A stretch of DNA of 64,000 nt from Planctomycetota bacterium (GTDB lineage: Bacteria; Planctomycetota; Planctomycetia; Pirellulales; Pirellulaceae): positions 1-64,000 of the forward strand of contig VGZA01000008.1 of the NCBI GenBank assembly GCA_016872775.1. Reading direction: 5' to 3'. Position 1 is the stretch's first letter, and every line of letters starts with the position of its first letter. Shown one piece after another: positions 48,416 through 56,481 of the stretch. The position numbers were made by a program, and so were the translations under genes. The notes under the pieces are model-generated. The model saw only the letters and a list, made by a program, of their open reading frames with translations. It was not told where the DNA came from and searched no databases.

Positions 48416-49816
48416 ATGACTGAATCTCTGCCGATCATCGATCATCCCGCCGCGGCCGCGCGATTTGTCGACGACGGAGCTCGGACTGGCTGGCACGATC
48501 AGGCTCTATGGTTCGTGCGGGTCAAACGGGATCGGCAGGCACATGGCCTGCCGGAGTGGGAAGCGTTGCGCGAGCAGGCGGCGGCGATCAAGTCGCACAC
48601 GATCTCGCGACTGGCCGACTATCTCGAACAGTTCGAACGCGAAGCGACGCGGCGCGGTGCCGTGGTGCATTGGGCGCGGGATGCCGAGCAGCATAATGCG
48701 ATCGTGTTGGAGATCCTGCGGCGGCACGGCGCCCGCAAGGTCGCCAAGAGCAAGTCGATGCTGACCGAAGAATGCCATCTGAACCCTTTCCTGCAGCGGC
48801 ACGGAATTGAAGTGGTGGATACGGACCTAGGAGAGTGGATTGTCCAGCTGCGCAACGAACCGCCCAGTCACATCGTGCTTCCCGCGATCCATATCAAGAA
48901 AGAGGAAGTCGGGGAACTGTTCCATCGTGTGCTGGGGACGGAGGCCGGCGCGACCGATCCGAAGTATCTCGTCGAGGCGGCGCGGACCCGGTTGCGCGAA
49001 GTTTTCCTCGCCGCCGACGCGGGAATCACGGGTGTGAATTTCGGCGTTGCCGAGTCGGGTGGGATCGTTGTCTGCACCAACGAGGGCAATGCCGATCTGG
49101 GCGTGTCGCTGGGAAAACTGCATATCGCCTGCATGGGCATCGAGAAACTGATCCCGCGCTGCGGCGACCTGGGTGTCTTCCTGCGGCTGTTGGGAAGGTC
49201 GGCGACCGGCCAGCCGATCACGTCGTACTCGTCCCACTTTCATGGTCCGATTCGCGATGGCGAGCTGCATATTGTGCTGTTGGACAACGGGCGCAGCGAG
49301 ATCCTTGCCAGCGACGACTTTCGCCGGGCCCTGCATTGCATCCGTTGCGGCGCCTGCATGAACACCTGCCCTGTCTACCGCCGCAGCGGCGGGCACAGCT
49401 ACGGCGCAACGGTCCCTGGACCGATTGGATCGATCCTCAACCCTGCTCGGGATGCCGAAAAATACTCAACACTGCCGTTTGCATGCAGCCTTTGTGCGTC
49501 CTGCAGCGACGTATGCCCTGTCGGGATCAACCTGCACGAACAGCTGCTCATCTGGCGGGAACGGATCGCGGCACGCGGGATCCTCAGTGGTACCAAGCGG
49601 CTGGCAATGAAGTTCGCCAGCCATTTGCTACGTCGTCCGGCACTGTTCGCTTTCGCCGGCGCGCTCGCGCGCTGGGGACTCCGCCACCTGCCCCGCTTCG
49701 CTTTCTACCATGCACTCAATCCCTGGGGTCGCCAGCGCGAGCTGCCGATCCCGCCTCGTCGATCTTTCCGGCAGGAATACCGAAAACGCCATGAGCGCCA
49801 GCCTCCCCGCGGATAA
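48416..49816 (+). CDS. lutB: LutB-type Fe-S protein of lactate oxidation
   Basis: 466 residues. The LUD domain lies in the first ~290 residues (RLADYLEQFEREATRRGAVV, GARKVAKSKSMLTEE, INLxGI-type VNFGVAESGGIVVCTNEGN). Two 4Fe-4S ferredoxin motifs follow: CIRCGACMNTCPVYR and CSLCASCSDVCPVGINL. The remaining tail is a basic helical region characteristic of LutB. The start at 48416 gives MTESLPII; a longer frame upstream overlaps lutA and is rejected. lutC starts inside the last 26 bases. Confidence 0.93.
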   Translation: MTESLPIIDHPAAAARFVDDGARTGWHDQALWFVRVKRDRQAHGLPEWEALREQAAAIKSHTISRLADYLEQFEREATRRGAVVHWARDAEQHNAIVLEILRRHGARKVAKSKSMLTEECHLNPFLQRHGIEVVDTDLGEWIVQLRNEPPSHIVLPAIHIKKEEVGELFHRVLGTEAGATDPKYLVEAARTRLREVFLAADAGITGVNFGVAESGGIVVCTNEGNADLGVSLGKLHIACMGIEKLIPRCGDLGVFLRLLGRSATGQPITSYSSHFHGPIRDGELHIVLLDNGRSEILASDDFRRALHCIRCGACMNTCPVYRRSGGHSYGATVPGPIGSILNPARDAEKYSTLPFACSLCASCSDVCPVGINLHEQLLIWRERIAARGILSGTKRLAMKFASHLLRRPALFAFAGALARWGLRHLPRFAFYHALNPWGRQRELPIPPRRSFRQEYRKRHERQPPRG

Positions 49817-50405
49817 GAACGCACGCCAGTCGATTCTGGAACGGATCCGATCCCGCGAGCTCCCGCCGCGCGAATTACCTCCACTCTTCGATGAGGGCAT
49901 CCGCTACGCTGATCGCTGGGCACAATTCCAGGAAGTGCTGTCTTCGGTCGGCGGACAATTCTTGAGTGTCGCTGACCGGGACGGCGTTGCGGCGACCCTG
50001 GCGAAACTACCGGTTGTCGAGTCATCGCGCTGCCGGGCCTGCACCGTCCCTGATTTGCACTTCGGTAATCTCGACTTGAACGCCGTCGACGATCCACGCG
50101 ATCTGGCCGGACTCGACCTGGCAATTTTCCCGGGCCAGTTCGCCGTTTCCGAAAACGGAGCGGTCTGGGTGACCGACGAGTCGATTCGCCATCGAGCCGC
50201 TCTGTTTATCGCGCAGCATCTGCTGCTCGTGGTACGGCAACCCGACTGCGTCGACAATATGCACCAGGCGTACCAGAGACTGGCGTTCGGCGAACGCGGC
50301 TATGGCCTGTTTATCTCCGGGCCGTCCAAGACCGCCGACATCGAGCAATCGCTGGTCATCGGGGCGCATGGCCCCCGATCGTTGACCGTGGTCGCCGTAC
50401 CATGA
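49791..50405 (+). CDS. lutC: LutC-type LUD-domain protein of lactate oxidation
   Basis: 204 residues forming a single LUD domain. It starts MSASLPAD and overlaps lutB by 26 bases. Landmarks are LAIFPGQFAVSENGAVWVTD (signal of the family's nucleotide/ligand pocket) and FISGPSKTADIEQSLVIGAH near the end, matching the conserved GPSxTADIE motif. The central segment is shorter than many LutC and contains a basic HFGNLDLNAVDDPRDL stretch. Last gene of the lactate set; a 151-bp gap with a candidate promoter precedes the nonulosonic acid genes. Confidence 0.9.
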   Translation: MSASLPADKNARQSILERIRSRELPPRELPPLFDEGIRYADRWAQFQEVLSSVGGQFLSVADRDGVAATLAKLPVVESSRCRACTVPDLHFGNLDLNAVDDPRDLAGLDLAIFPGQFAVSENGAVWVTDESIRHRAALFIAQHLLLVVRQPDCVDNMHQAYQRLAFGERGYGLFISGPSKTADIEQSLVIGAHGPRSLTVVAVP

Positions 50406-50450
50406 TCGCGTTTCCTGCAGCGACCATCGAATGCTAGCATCGAATCGCGA

Positions 50451-50479
50451 TTGTTGCATTTTGCCCATTCTGGTATAAG
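50451..50479 (+). promoter_or_regulatory. Candidate sigma-70-type promoter for the nonulosonic acid operon
   Basis: TTGTTG (50451-50456) and TATAAG (50474-50479) are separated by exactly 17 bases. The -10 differs from consensus in one position; the -35 is weak. It lies 78 bp before the first gene of the twelve-gene run and after the lutC stop. Confidence 0.4.
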
Positions 50480-50556
50480 CATCACCGCCTGGAGACTTCG
50501 GACCCAGACCCACCGCAGGTCTCAGACGGGCATCGCTCAAAGAGAGAGACCTACCG

Positions 50557-51417
50557 TTGTCGGTTCGAGTGATCCCGCGGCTCGACATCAAGGGCCCGAA
50601 CCTCGTCAAGGGCGTACATATGGAGGGCTTGCGCGTACTGGGCAAGCCCGAACAGTTTGCACGCCATTATTACGAGTCGGGTGCTGACGAGCTGCTCTAT
50701 ATGGACGTCGTCGCGAGCTTGTATGGCCGCAATAGTCTGCTCGACCTGATCGAGCGGACCGCGCGCGAGGTCTTCATCCCGCTTACGGTCGGCGGCGGAA
50801 TCCGCTCCGTCGCCGACATTCGTCGCGTGCTGCGCGCCGGCGCGGACAAGGTGGCGATCAACACCGAAGCGGTGCGGCGGCCGGAATTCATCTGCGAGGC
50901 CGCGCACGTCTTTGGATCGTCGACGATCGTCGTATCGATCGAGGCGATCCGACAGTCGGACGGCCGCTACCTTGCTTACACCGATTGCGGGCGCGAATGG
51001 ACCGGCCTGGACGCCGTCGACTGGGCGGTCAAAGCCGCCGAATTGGGTGCCGGCGAGTTGCTGGTCTCCAGCGTCGATCGTGACGGAACCGGCAAGGGAT
51101 TTGACGTTGAGCTGACACGCCAGATAGCGCGGCTGGTATCGGTACCGGTGATTGCCTCGGGAGGCGCCGGTCAGCTGGAACATGTATGCGAAGTCGTCGA
51201 TCGTGGCTCGGCGGACGCCGTCGGCCTGGCGTCCCTGCTGCATTATGATTTTGTCCGCTCCGGCGCGCCCAGCGGCCATGCGACAACGCCAAAGACCCAG
51301 GAAGGAAACCTGGAATTCGTACGGCGGCAGACCGCCTGGTCGGCCATTCGCAGCGTGCCACTCGCAGAAGTCAAACAATGTCTGTGGAACAGCGGCGTGG
51401 ATTGCCGCCTGAATTAG
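50557..51417 (+). CDS. HisF-like ammonia-channel subunit for sugar amidination (not histidine biosynthesis)
   Basis: The 286-residue TIM barrel is homologous to the HisF subunit of imidazole-glycerol-phosphate synthase. RLDIKGPNLVKGV, GGGIRSVADIRRVL and SSVDRDGTGKGFD are conserved, so D10 and the DRD strand correspond to catalytic residues of HisF. However, the position equal to D130 in T. maritima HisF is E129 here (VVSIEAIR), and the tail is about 30 residues longer. Together with HisH and WbpG neighbours this is the HisF2-type partner used to supply ammonia for acetamidino formation. TTG start, with weak AGAGAGAG upstream. Confidence 0.88.
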   Translation: MSVRVIPRLDIKGPNLVKGVHMEGLRVLGKPEQFARHYYESGADELLYMDVVASLYGRNSLLDLIERTAREVFIPLTVGGGIRSVADIRRVLRAGADKVAINTEAVRRPEFICEAAHVFGSSTIVVSIEAIRQSDGRYLAYTDCGREWTGLDAVDWAVKAAELGAGELLVSSVDRDGTGKGFDVELTRQIARLVSVPVIASGGAGQLEHVCEVVDRGSADAVGLASLLHYDFVRSGAPSGHATTPKTQEGNLEFVRRQTAWSAIRSVPLAEVKQCLWNSGVDCRLN

Positions 51418-51493
51418 GAGCCCGTTATTACGTAGGTCAGGTCACCCGACCCGACCGGCCTGGAAACAGGCCAGCATAGCGACCCGAATAGGA

Positions 51494-52246
51494 ATGGATT
51501 CCGAGATGAACGGCAACAACCCGCCCCGGGTGGCGATCGTCGATTACCAGGCCGGCAACCTCTACAGTGTGGAGCACGCCTGCCGTTGCGCCGGCATGGA
51601 ACCTTGGGTCACAAGCGATCCGAAATCGTTATCCGGCGTTGCCGGCGTCATCCTGCCGGGAGTCGGCGCATTCGGTGATGCGATGCGGGCCCTGCGGGAT
51701 TCGGGACTGGCCGATGCGTTGATTGACTTCTCCCATTCCGGCCGGCCGCTGATCGGTATTTGCCTGGGGATGCAACTGCTGCTCGGCGAGAGCCACGAAT
51801 TCGGCCGCCATCGCGGTCTCGAACTGATCGAAGGTGAGGTACGCCGCCTGCAGATCAGCACGACGAACCGCGCGGCGCGCGTGCCGCACGTTGGCTGGAG
51901 CCGCATCTATCCCGCGACACGCGGGAGCCAACTCGTTGACTGGGCTGCGACGCCCCTGAACGGTATTGAACCTGGACAATCGATGTACTTTGTCCATTCG
52001 TACGTGGTATGCCCCGCACAACGCGATCTGGTCGTGGCCGAGTCGGTGCATGGGGACACTGTTTTCTGCTCCGCATTGCGGCGCAAGAACGTCTGGGCCT
52101 TTCAATTTCATCCCGAGAAGAGCGGCCCGCGAGGCATCCAGCTTTATCGAAACATCGCCGGACTATTTCAAGCCGACACATCGATGCCGCTCGCCGGAGA
52201 ATCGCGCGACGGCTCGCCAAGGAGAGAACTACGTCATGCCGCATGA
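51494..52246 (+). CDS. HisH-like class I glutamine amidotransferase for sugar amidination
   Basis: Releases ammonia from glutamine and feeds it through the HisF-like barrel. Of 250 residues, the triad is visible: C90 in IGICLGMQLL, H206 and E208 in QFHPEKSG; the oxyanion region is GVGAFGDAM. The C-terminus is extended by about 25 residues (TSMPLAGESRDGSPRRELRH) relative to HisH. The next gene starts inside its last 11 bases. There is an in-frame ATG at 51506 with slightly better spacing. HisF/HisH pairs in this setting are seen in wbpG, pseA and lag-type clusters. Confidence 0.9.
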   Translation: MDSEMNGNNPPRVAIVDYQAGNLYSVEHACRCAGMEPWVTSDPKSLSGVAGVILPGVGAFGDAMRALRDSGLADALIDFSHSGRPLIGICLGMQLLLGESHEFGRHRGLELIEGEVRRLQISTTNRAARVPHVGWSRIYPATRGSQLVDWAATPLNGIEPGQSMYFVHSYVVCPAQRDLVVAESVHGDTVFCSALRRKNVWAFQFHPEKSGPRGIQLYRNIAGLFQADTSMPLAGESRDGSPRRELRHAA

Positions 52247-53510
52247 ATCGTTGCCAGCCTACTACGGACTACCAGAGCATGTGACGTTTTGTACGCGTTG
52301 CGTGATGTCGAACCAGCGGCCCTGCTCCTATCCAGAGTTCCGACATACCAAAGACCGTCGCACGCCCACGATGCACGTCGACGCCGAAGGAGTCTGCGAC
52401 GCATGCCGGTACGCGGAAACCAAGGAGCGCATCGACTGGGACGATCGGGAACGGCAATTGCGGGCCTTGCTGGACCGCTATCGCAGCAACGACGGCTCGT
52501 ACGATTGCCTGGTTCCGGGAAGCGGCGGCAAAGACAGCATCTACGCGGCGCACCTGCTCAAAACCAGGTACGGCATGCACCCGCTGACCTGTACATGGCC
52601 GCCGATCATGTACACCGACATCGGCCGTCAGAATTACCTCAACTGGTGCGACATCGGCGGCTTCGACAATGTCACGTTCAAGCAGAACGGCCGCGCGATG
52701 AAACTGCTCACGCGATTGTCGATTGAAAACCTGCTGCATCCGTTTCAGACCTTCATCCTCGGCCAGAAAAATCTGGCTCCAAAGCTGGCACTGAAATTCG
52801 GGATCCCGCTGGTGTTCTACGGAGAGAACGAAGCGGAATACGGCAATCCAATCGCTGACAACAATCAATCGCTGCGCGACAAGTCGTACCACACGATGAA
52901 CGACATATCCAAATTGCACCTGGCGGGAGTTCCGGTTCCCGAGTTGATCGAGCGGTACAAGATCCCCCTGGTCGACCTGATGACCTATCTTCCCGCCGAA
53001 CATACCTTGTACGATCGCCAGCAGATCGACGTCCATTATCTCGGATACTACGTGAAATGGACGCCGCAGGAGGCCTACTATTATTCGGTGGAGCATTCGG
53101 GCTTCCAGGCCAACCCGGTGCGCACGGAGGGCACTTACAGCAAGTACAACAGCCTGGATGACAAGATCGACGGATTTCACTACTACACCACCTACATCAA
53201 ATTCGGTCTGGGCCGAGCGAGCTATGACGCGTCCCAGGAAATTCGGAATCGGCACCTGACGCGCGAAGAAGCCGTCGCACTGGTCCGACGCTTCGACGGC
53301 GAATTTCCCGCACGGTACTTTCAGGAGATCATGGACTTCATCGGCATGCAGCCGGACCAGTTTCACGCGCTTTGCGACAAGTTCCGATCACCGCATCTCT
53401 GGGTGTGCGAGGGGGGCGATTGGCGACTGCGACATCCGGTCTGGCAGCAGTTGACGGCGGTCGATTCGGAGCAAATCGCGGAATCGGGCACGAACCGCAA
53501 CGCCGCCTGA
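52236..53510 (+). CDS. N-acetyl sugar amidotransferase (WbpG/PseA/PtmG family)
   Basis: Converts an N-acetyl group on a sugar or nonulosonic acid precursor into an acetimidoyl (acetamidino) group, using ammonia from HisH/HisF. The 424-residue ATP-pyrophosphatase-like enzyme has PP-loop PGSGGKDSIYAAH (94-106). Four cysteines, C19, C22 (CTRCVMS), C54 and C57 (CDACR), form the family's zinc-like site. GENEAEYGNP and YSKYNSLDDKIDGFHYYTTYI are further hallmarks, with FGLGRASYDASQEIR following. In Campylobacter the equivalent PtmG acts on legionaminic acid and PseA on pseudaminic acid. AAGGAGA precedes the ATG by eleven bases. Confidence 0.92.
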   Translation: MPHESLPAYYGLPEHVTFCTRCVMSNQRPCSYPEFRHTKDRRTPTMHVDAEGVCDACRYAETKERIDWDDRERQLRALLDRYRSNDGSYDCLVPGSGGKDSIYAAHLLKTRYGMHPLTCTWPPIMYTDIGRQNYLNWCDIGGFDNVTFKQNGRAMKLLTRLSIENLLHPFQTFILGQKNLAPKLALKFGIPLVFYGENEAEYGNPIADNNQSLRDKSYHTMNDISKLHLAGVPVPELIERYKIPLVDLMTYLPAEHTLYDRQQIDVHYLGYYVKWTPQEAYYYSVEHSGFQANPVRTEGTYSKYNSLDDKIDGFHYYTTYIKFGLGRASYDASQEIRNRHLTREEAVALVRRFDGEFPARYFQEIMDFIGMQPDQFHALCDKFRSPHLWVCEGGDWRLRHPVWQQLTAVDSEQIAESGTNRNAA

Positions 53511-53548
53511 GGCGGGTGAACAGCCAATCGCAGGAAAGGACCTTGGCG

Positions 53549-54325
53549 ATGAGCAGCATGACGGGAGCATGGCAGGTTTGGGATCAAGCGACATCGTATG
53601 GACAAACGCTCTATCGCCGCGCGGTCGGCGAACTGCCGGAAATGGAGAGCGCCAAGAAGATGGCCCGCGAGGCCGGCAGAGTTTTCCGCAACGGGGACTC
53701 GATTCTGGATGTCGGCTGCGGCGCGGGCCATTATCTGCCCAGCCTGCGGCGCCTGATACCGACCCCCTTTGCCTATCACGGCATCGACGCCACGGAAAAC
53801 TATGTCGAGCTGGCGAAAAAAGCATTCGCCGGACAACCCCATGTGGAATTCTCCGTCGGCAGTATTTTCGACCTCGACCTGCCCGACCGCAGCTATGACG
53901 TGGTAATGTGCAATAACGTACTGCTGCACATGCCCTCGATCGCTCGCCCGTTGTCCGAACTCGTCCGCGTCGCACGGCACAAAGTCCTGGTTCGATTCCT
54001 CTGCGGACAACGTTCGTTCATCATCCAGGATGTGCACCCGCAGGCCGACGGTGAGGAATTCGATTCGCAGTTGCGTCCGGTCGGATTCCATTACTACAAC
54101 ATCTACAGTCAGGCGTACGTGCACCGATTGATCTCCGACTTGACGGGGGTGGAGTCGTGGACGATCGCGCCCGACACCGACTATGACCAACAGAAGATCC
54201 TTGACTCGGCCACCGAGCATGATGGGGCGCATGACGCGTCCGGCATCACCGGCGGTTATCAGGTCAATGGCTACATACTGCAGCCCTGGGCCGTGCTGGA
54301 AATCACGCGTACCCCCAGCCAGTAG
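53549..54325 (+). CDS. SAM-dependent methyltransferase, PtmH-like candidate
   Basis: The 258-residue class I methyltransferase has motif I ILDVGCGAGHYL (52-63), motif II GIDATENYVELAKKAF, and motif IV DVVMCNNVLLHMPSI. The N-terminal part (WDQATSYGQTLYRRAVGELP) is a helical cap of the type found in small-molecule methyltransferases. It sits between the amidotransferase and the activated-sugar genes, the same relation as ptmH to ptmG in Campylobacter, where N-methylation of the acetimidoyl group gives the N-methyl-acetimidoyl form. Direct homology to PtmH is inferred from context and length; O-methylation is the alternative. RBS AGGAAAGGA upstream. Confidence 0.72.
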   Translation: MSSMTGAWQVWDQATSYGQTLYRRAVGELPEMESAKKMAREAGRVFRNGDSILDVGCGAGHYLPSLRRLIPTPFAYHGIDATENYVELAKKAFAGQPHVEFSVGSIFDLDLPDRSYDVVMCNNVLLHMPSIARPLSELVRVARHKVLVRFLCGQRSFIIQDVHPQADGEEFDSQLRPVGFHYYNIYSQAYVHRLISDLTGVESWTIAPDTDYDQQKILDSATEHDGAHDASGITGGYQVNGYILQPWAVLEITRTPSQ

Positions 54326-54398
54326 GCTGTCCTGAGACATCAAGTGCCCGCTTTCGCGGAGCGAAAGCCAACATGAACCGATCACGCAAGGATGCGAC

Positions 54399-55463
54399 AT
54401 GTCATTACTCGAAGAGTGCCTGATAGGACGGGAAGATACGATTCGTGAAGCGATGTCTCGAATCAATCGCGGCGCTCGCGGCATCGTGTTGGTGGTCGAC
54501 GCGCAACAACGGCTCGAACATACGGTCACCGACGGCGATATTCGCCGCGCCATCCTGGCCGGTGACGGCCTCGATCAGCCAATCAGCTCGCTCATCGCCC
54601 GTAAACCGTCCGGGCCGATCACGGCTCCGTGCGACCTGCCCGTCGACCAGCAGGTCCGCCGGATGCAGGACCATGGCGTCCGACAGTTGCCGTTGATCGA
54701 TGCACGGGGACGGGTCACCGGAATGACTTTTCTGGAAGACCTGATTCGGGAGCCGGATAGCAGCAGCGTGCAGGCAGTGATCATGGCCGGAGGTTTCGGC
54801 AAACGACTGCGACCACTGACCGATCAGACGCCCAAACCGATGCTGCCGATCCGAGGCAAGCCGCTGATGGAGCGTACGATCAACCGCCTGAAGTCGGCCG
54901 GTATTCGCAACATCAATATCACCACCTGCTATCTGCCGGAAAAAATCAGCGGTTATTTCGGCAACGGCAGCCAACTGGGAGTCGACCTGCACTACGTGGC
55001 GGAGGATCAACCGCTCGGAACCGCCGGCGCACTGGGACTGCTGACGTCGAACCAAGACACCCTGCTGGTTCTGAACGGCGACATCCTGACCAGCGTCGAC
55101 TTCCGCTCGATGATCGAATTTCACCGCCACCATAACGCCGATTTGACTGTGGGAGTCCGCCAGTACGGTGTCGAAGTACCGTTCGGTGTCGTGGAAACGC
55201 AACAAGGCATGGTGCGATCCCTGCGCGAGAAGCCGACCGTCGACTTTCTGGTCAATGCCGGAATTTACCTGGTGGAGCCCTCCGCGAGGTCGCTAATCCC
55301 TCAACAGCGACGTTTCGACATGACCGAATTGATTCAAGCGATGCTTCACGCGGGGCGCAATGTTATGAGCTATCCCATCGTCGAGTATTGGATCGACATC
55401 GGAAAGCTCGACGACTTTCAAAAGGCGCAACAGGAGTCCCAGCAGCTGCGCTGGGCGTCGTGA
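54399..55463 (+). CDS. CBS-domain sugar-1-phosphate nucleotidyltransferase (PtmE-like)
   Basis: 354 residues. A CBS pair occupies 1-125 (LVVDAQQRLEHTVTDGDIRR, then GVRQLPLIDARGRVTGMTF). A nucleotidyltransferase domain follows with MAGGFGKRLRPLTDQTPKPM starting at 129, VLNGDILTSVDF (metal-binding Asp), and LREKPTVDFLVNAGIYL. PtmE of Campylobacter has this order and makes GDP-GlcN-type or GDP-activated glucosamine from GlcN-1-P for the GDP-linked legionaminic route. A UDP- or dTDP-product is also possible on sequence alone. RBS AAGGA seven bases before the ATG. Confidence 0.85.
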   Translation: MSLLEECLIGREDTIREAMSRINRGARGIVLVVDAQQRLEHTVTDGDIRRAILAGDGLDQPISSLIARKPSGPITAPCDLPVDQQVRRMQDHGVRQLPLIDARGRVTGMTFLEDLIREPDSSSVQAVIMAGGFGKRLRPLTDQTPKPMLPIRGKPLMERTINRLKSAGIRNINITTCYLPEKISGYFGNGSQLGVDLHYVAEDQPLGTAGALGLLTSNQDTLLVLNGDILTSVDFRSMIEFHRHHNADLTVGVRQYGVEVPFGVVETQQGMVRSLREKPTVDFLVNAGIYLVEPSARSLIPQQRRFDMTELIQAMLHAGRNVMSYPIVEYWIDIGKLDDFQKAQQESQQLRWAS

Positions 55464-55497
55464 AAAGATCGAGGAGAACCAGGCGGGAATTTGGTCG

Positions 55498-56481
55498 ATG
55501 GATTGGAGCAAGCAACGCGTATTGGTGACGGGCGCCGGTGGTTTCGTCGGCAGCCACCTTACCGAGCGACTGATGGCGCTGGGAGCCACAGTCCGCGCGC
55601 TGGTCCATTATCGCGGATCGGGTTCTGCGGGTTGGCTCGATCAGTTCCCGGAACATGCGAGCCTCGAGAAGATTCCGGGCGATATCTGCGACGCGGGCCT
55701 GGTGCGCGAATCGATGCGTGGCTGCGCGATCGTCTACCACCTTGCAGCCCTGATTGCCATTCCCTATTCCTATCGAGCTCCAGGGTCTTACGTGCGAACG
55801 AATATCGAGGGCACGTTGAACGTACTGGAAGCCGCGCGCGAATTACGGCCGGACCGCGTCGTGCATACTTCGACCAGCGAAGTCTACGGCACTGCCCGTT
55901 ACGTTCCGATCGATGAACAACACCCGCTGCAGGGTCAGTCGCCCTACTCGGCGACCAAAATCGCCGCGGACAAACTGGTCGAGGCCTACCATCGATCTTA
56001 CGCTGTACGCGCAGTCACGATCCGTCCGTTCAATACCTTCGGTCCACGGCAGTCAACCCGGGCCGTGATACCGACCATCATGGCCCAGTGCTTGACCCGT
56101 TCTTCCGTACGGCTGGGCAACCTTTCCGCCACCCGCGATTTGAATTTCGTGGCGAATACGGTGGACGGATTTATCGCCGCGGCCGAATCGGAAGCGGCAC
56201 TTGGCGAAACCATCCAACTGGGGAGCGGTGCGGAAATCACGATCGGTGAACTCGCCGAGCGGATCATCCGCCTGAACGGCAAGAACGTGTCGATCGAGAC
56301 GGATCCACAACGTCTGCGCCCCGACGCCAGCGAAGTGCAGCGGCTGATCGCCGACAATCGCAAGGCCGAGAAGGTTCTGGGCTGGCGTCCTCGTATCGAA
56401 CTGGATGAAGGCCTGCGGGTCACACTGAACTGGGTCCGTGAAAATCTCGAAAGGTGCCAGGCCAATGACTACCACGTCTGA
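55498..56481 (+). CDS. NAD-dependent 4,6-dehydratase, LegB-like (SDR extended family)
   Basis: The 327-residue product has the NAD-binding TGAGGFVGSH (11-20), the active-site TSTSEVYG (124-131) and YSATK with Y150 and K154. PFNTFGPRQSTRAVIPTIM is the substrate-binding segment shared by LegB/PglF-like and GDP/UDP-sugar 4,6-dehydratases. LegB forms the 4-keto-6-deoxy sugar from GDP- or UDP-GlcNAc as the first committed step toward legionaminic acid. The last residues overlap the next gene by 17 bases. An epimerase of UDP-sugars is the alternative name. Confidence 0.87.
   Translation: MDWSKQRVLVTGAGGFVGSHLTERLMALGATVRALVHYRGSGSAGWLDQFPEHASLEKIPGDICDAGLVRESMRGCAIVYHLAALIAIPYSYRAPGSYVRTNIEGTLNVLEAARELRPDRVVHTSTSEVYGTARYVPIDEQHPLQGQSPYSATKIAADKLVEAYHRSYAVRAVTIRPFNTFGPRQSTRAVIPTIMAQCLTRSSVRLGNLSATRDLNFVANTVDGFIAAAESEAALGETIQLGSGAEITIGELAERIIRLNGKNVSIETDPQRLRPDASEVQRLIADNRKAEKVLGWRPRIELDEGLRVTLNWVRENLERCQANDYHV

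Noticed and set aside
50557-52246. HisF and HisH as part of a histidine operon
   Set aside because: No other his genes adjoin them. They are followed by a WbpG-type amidotransferase, and the HisF-like protein has Glu at the Asp130 position.
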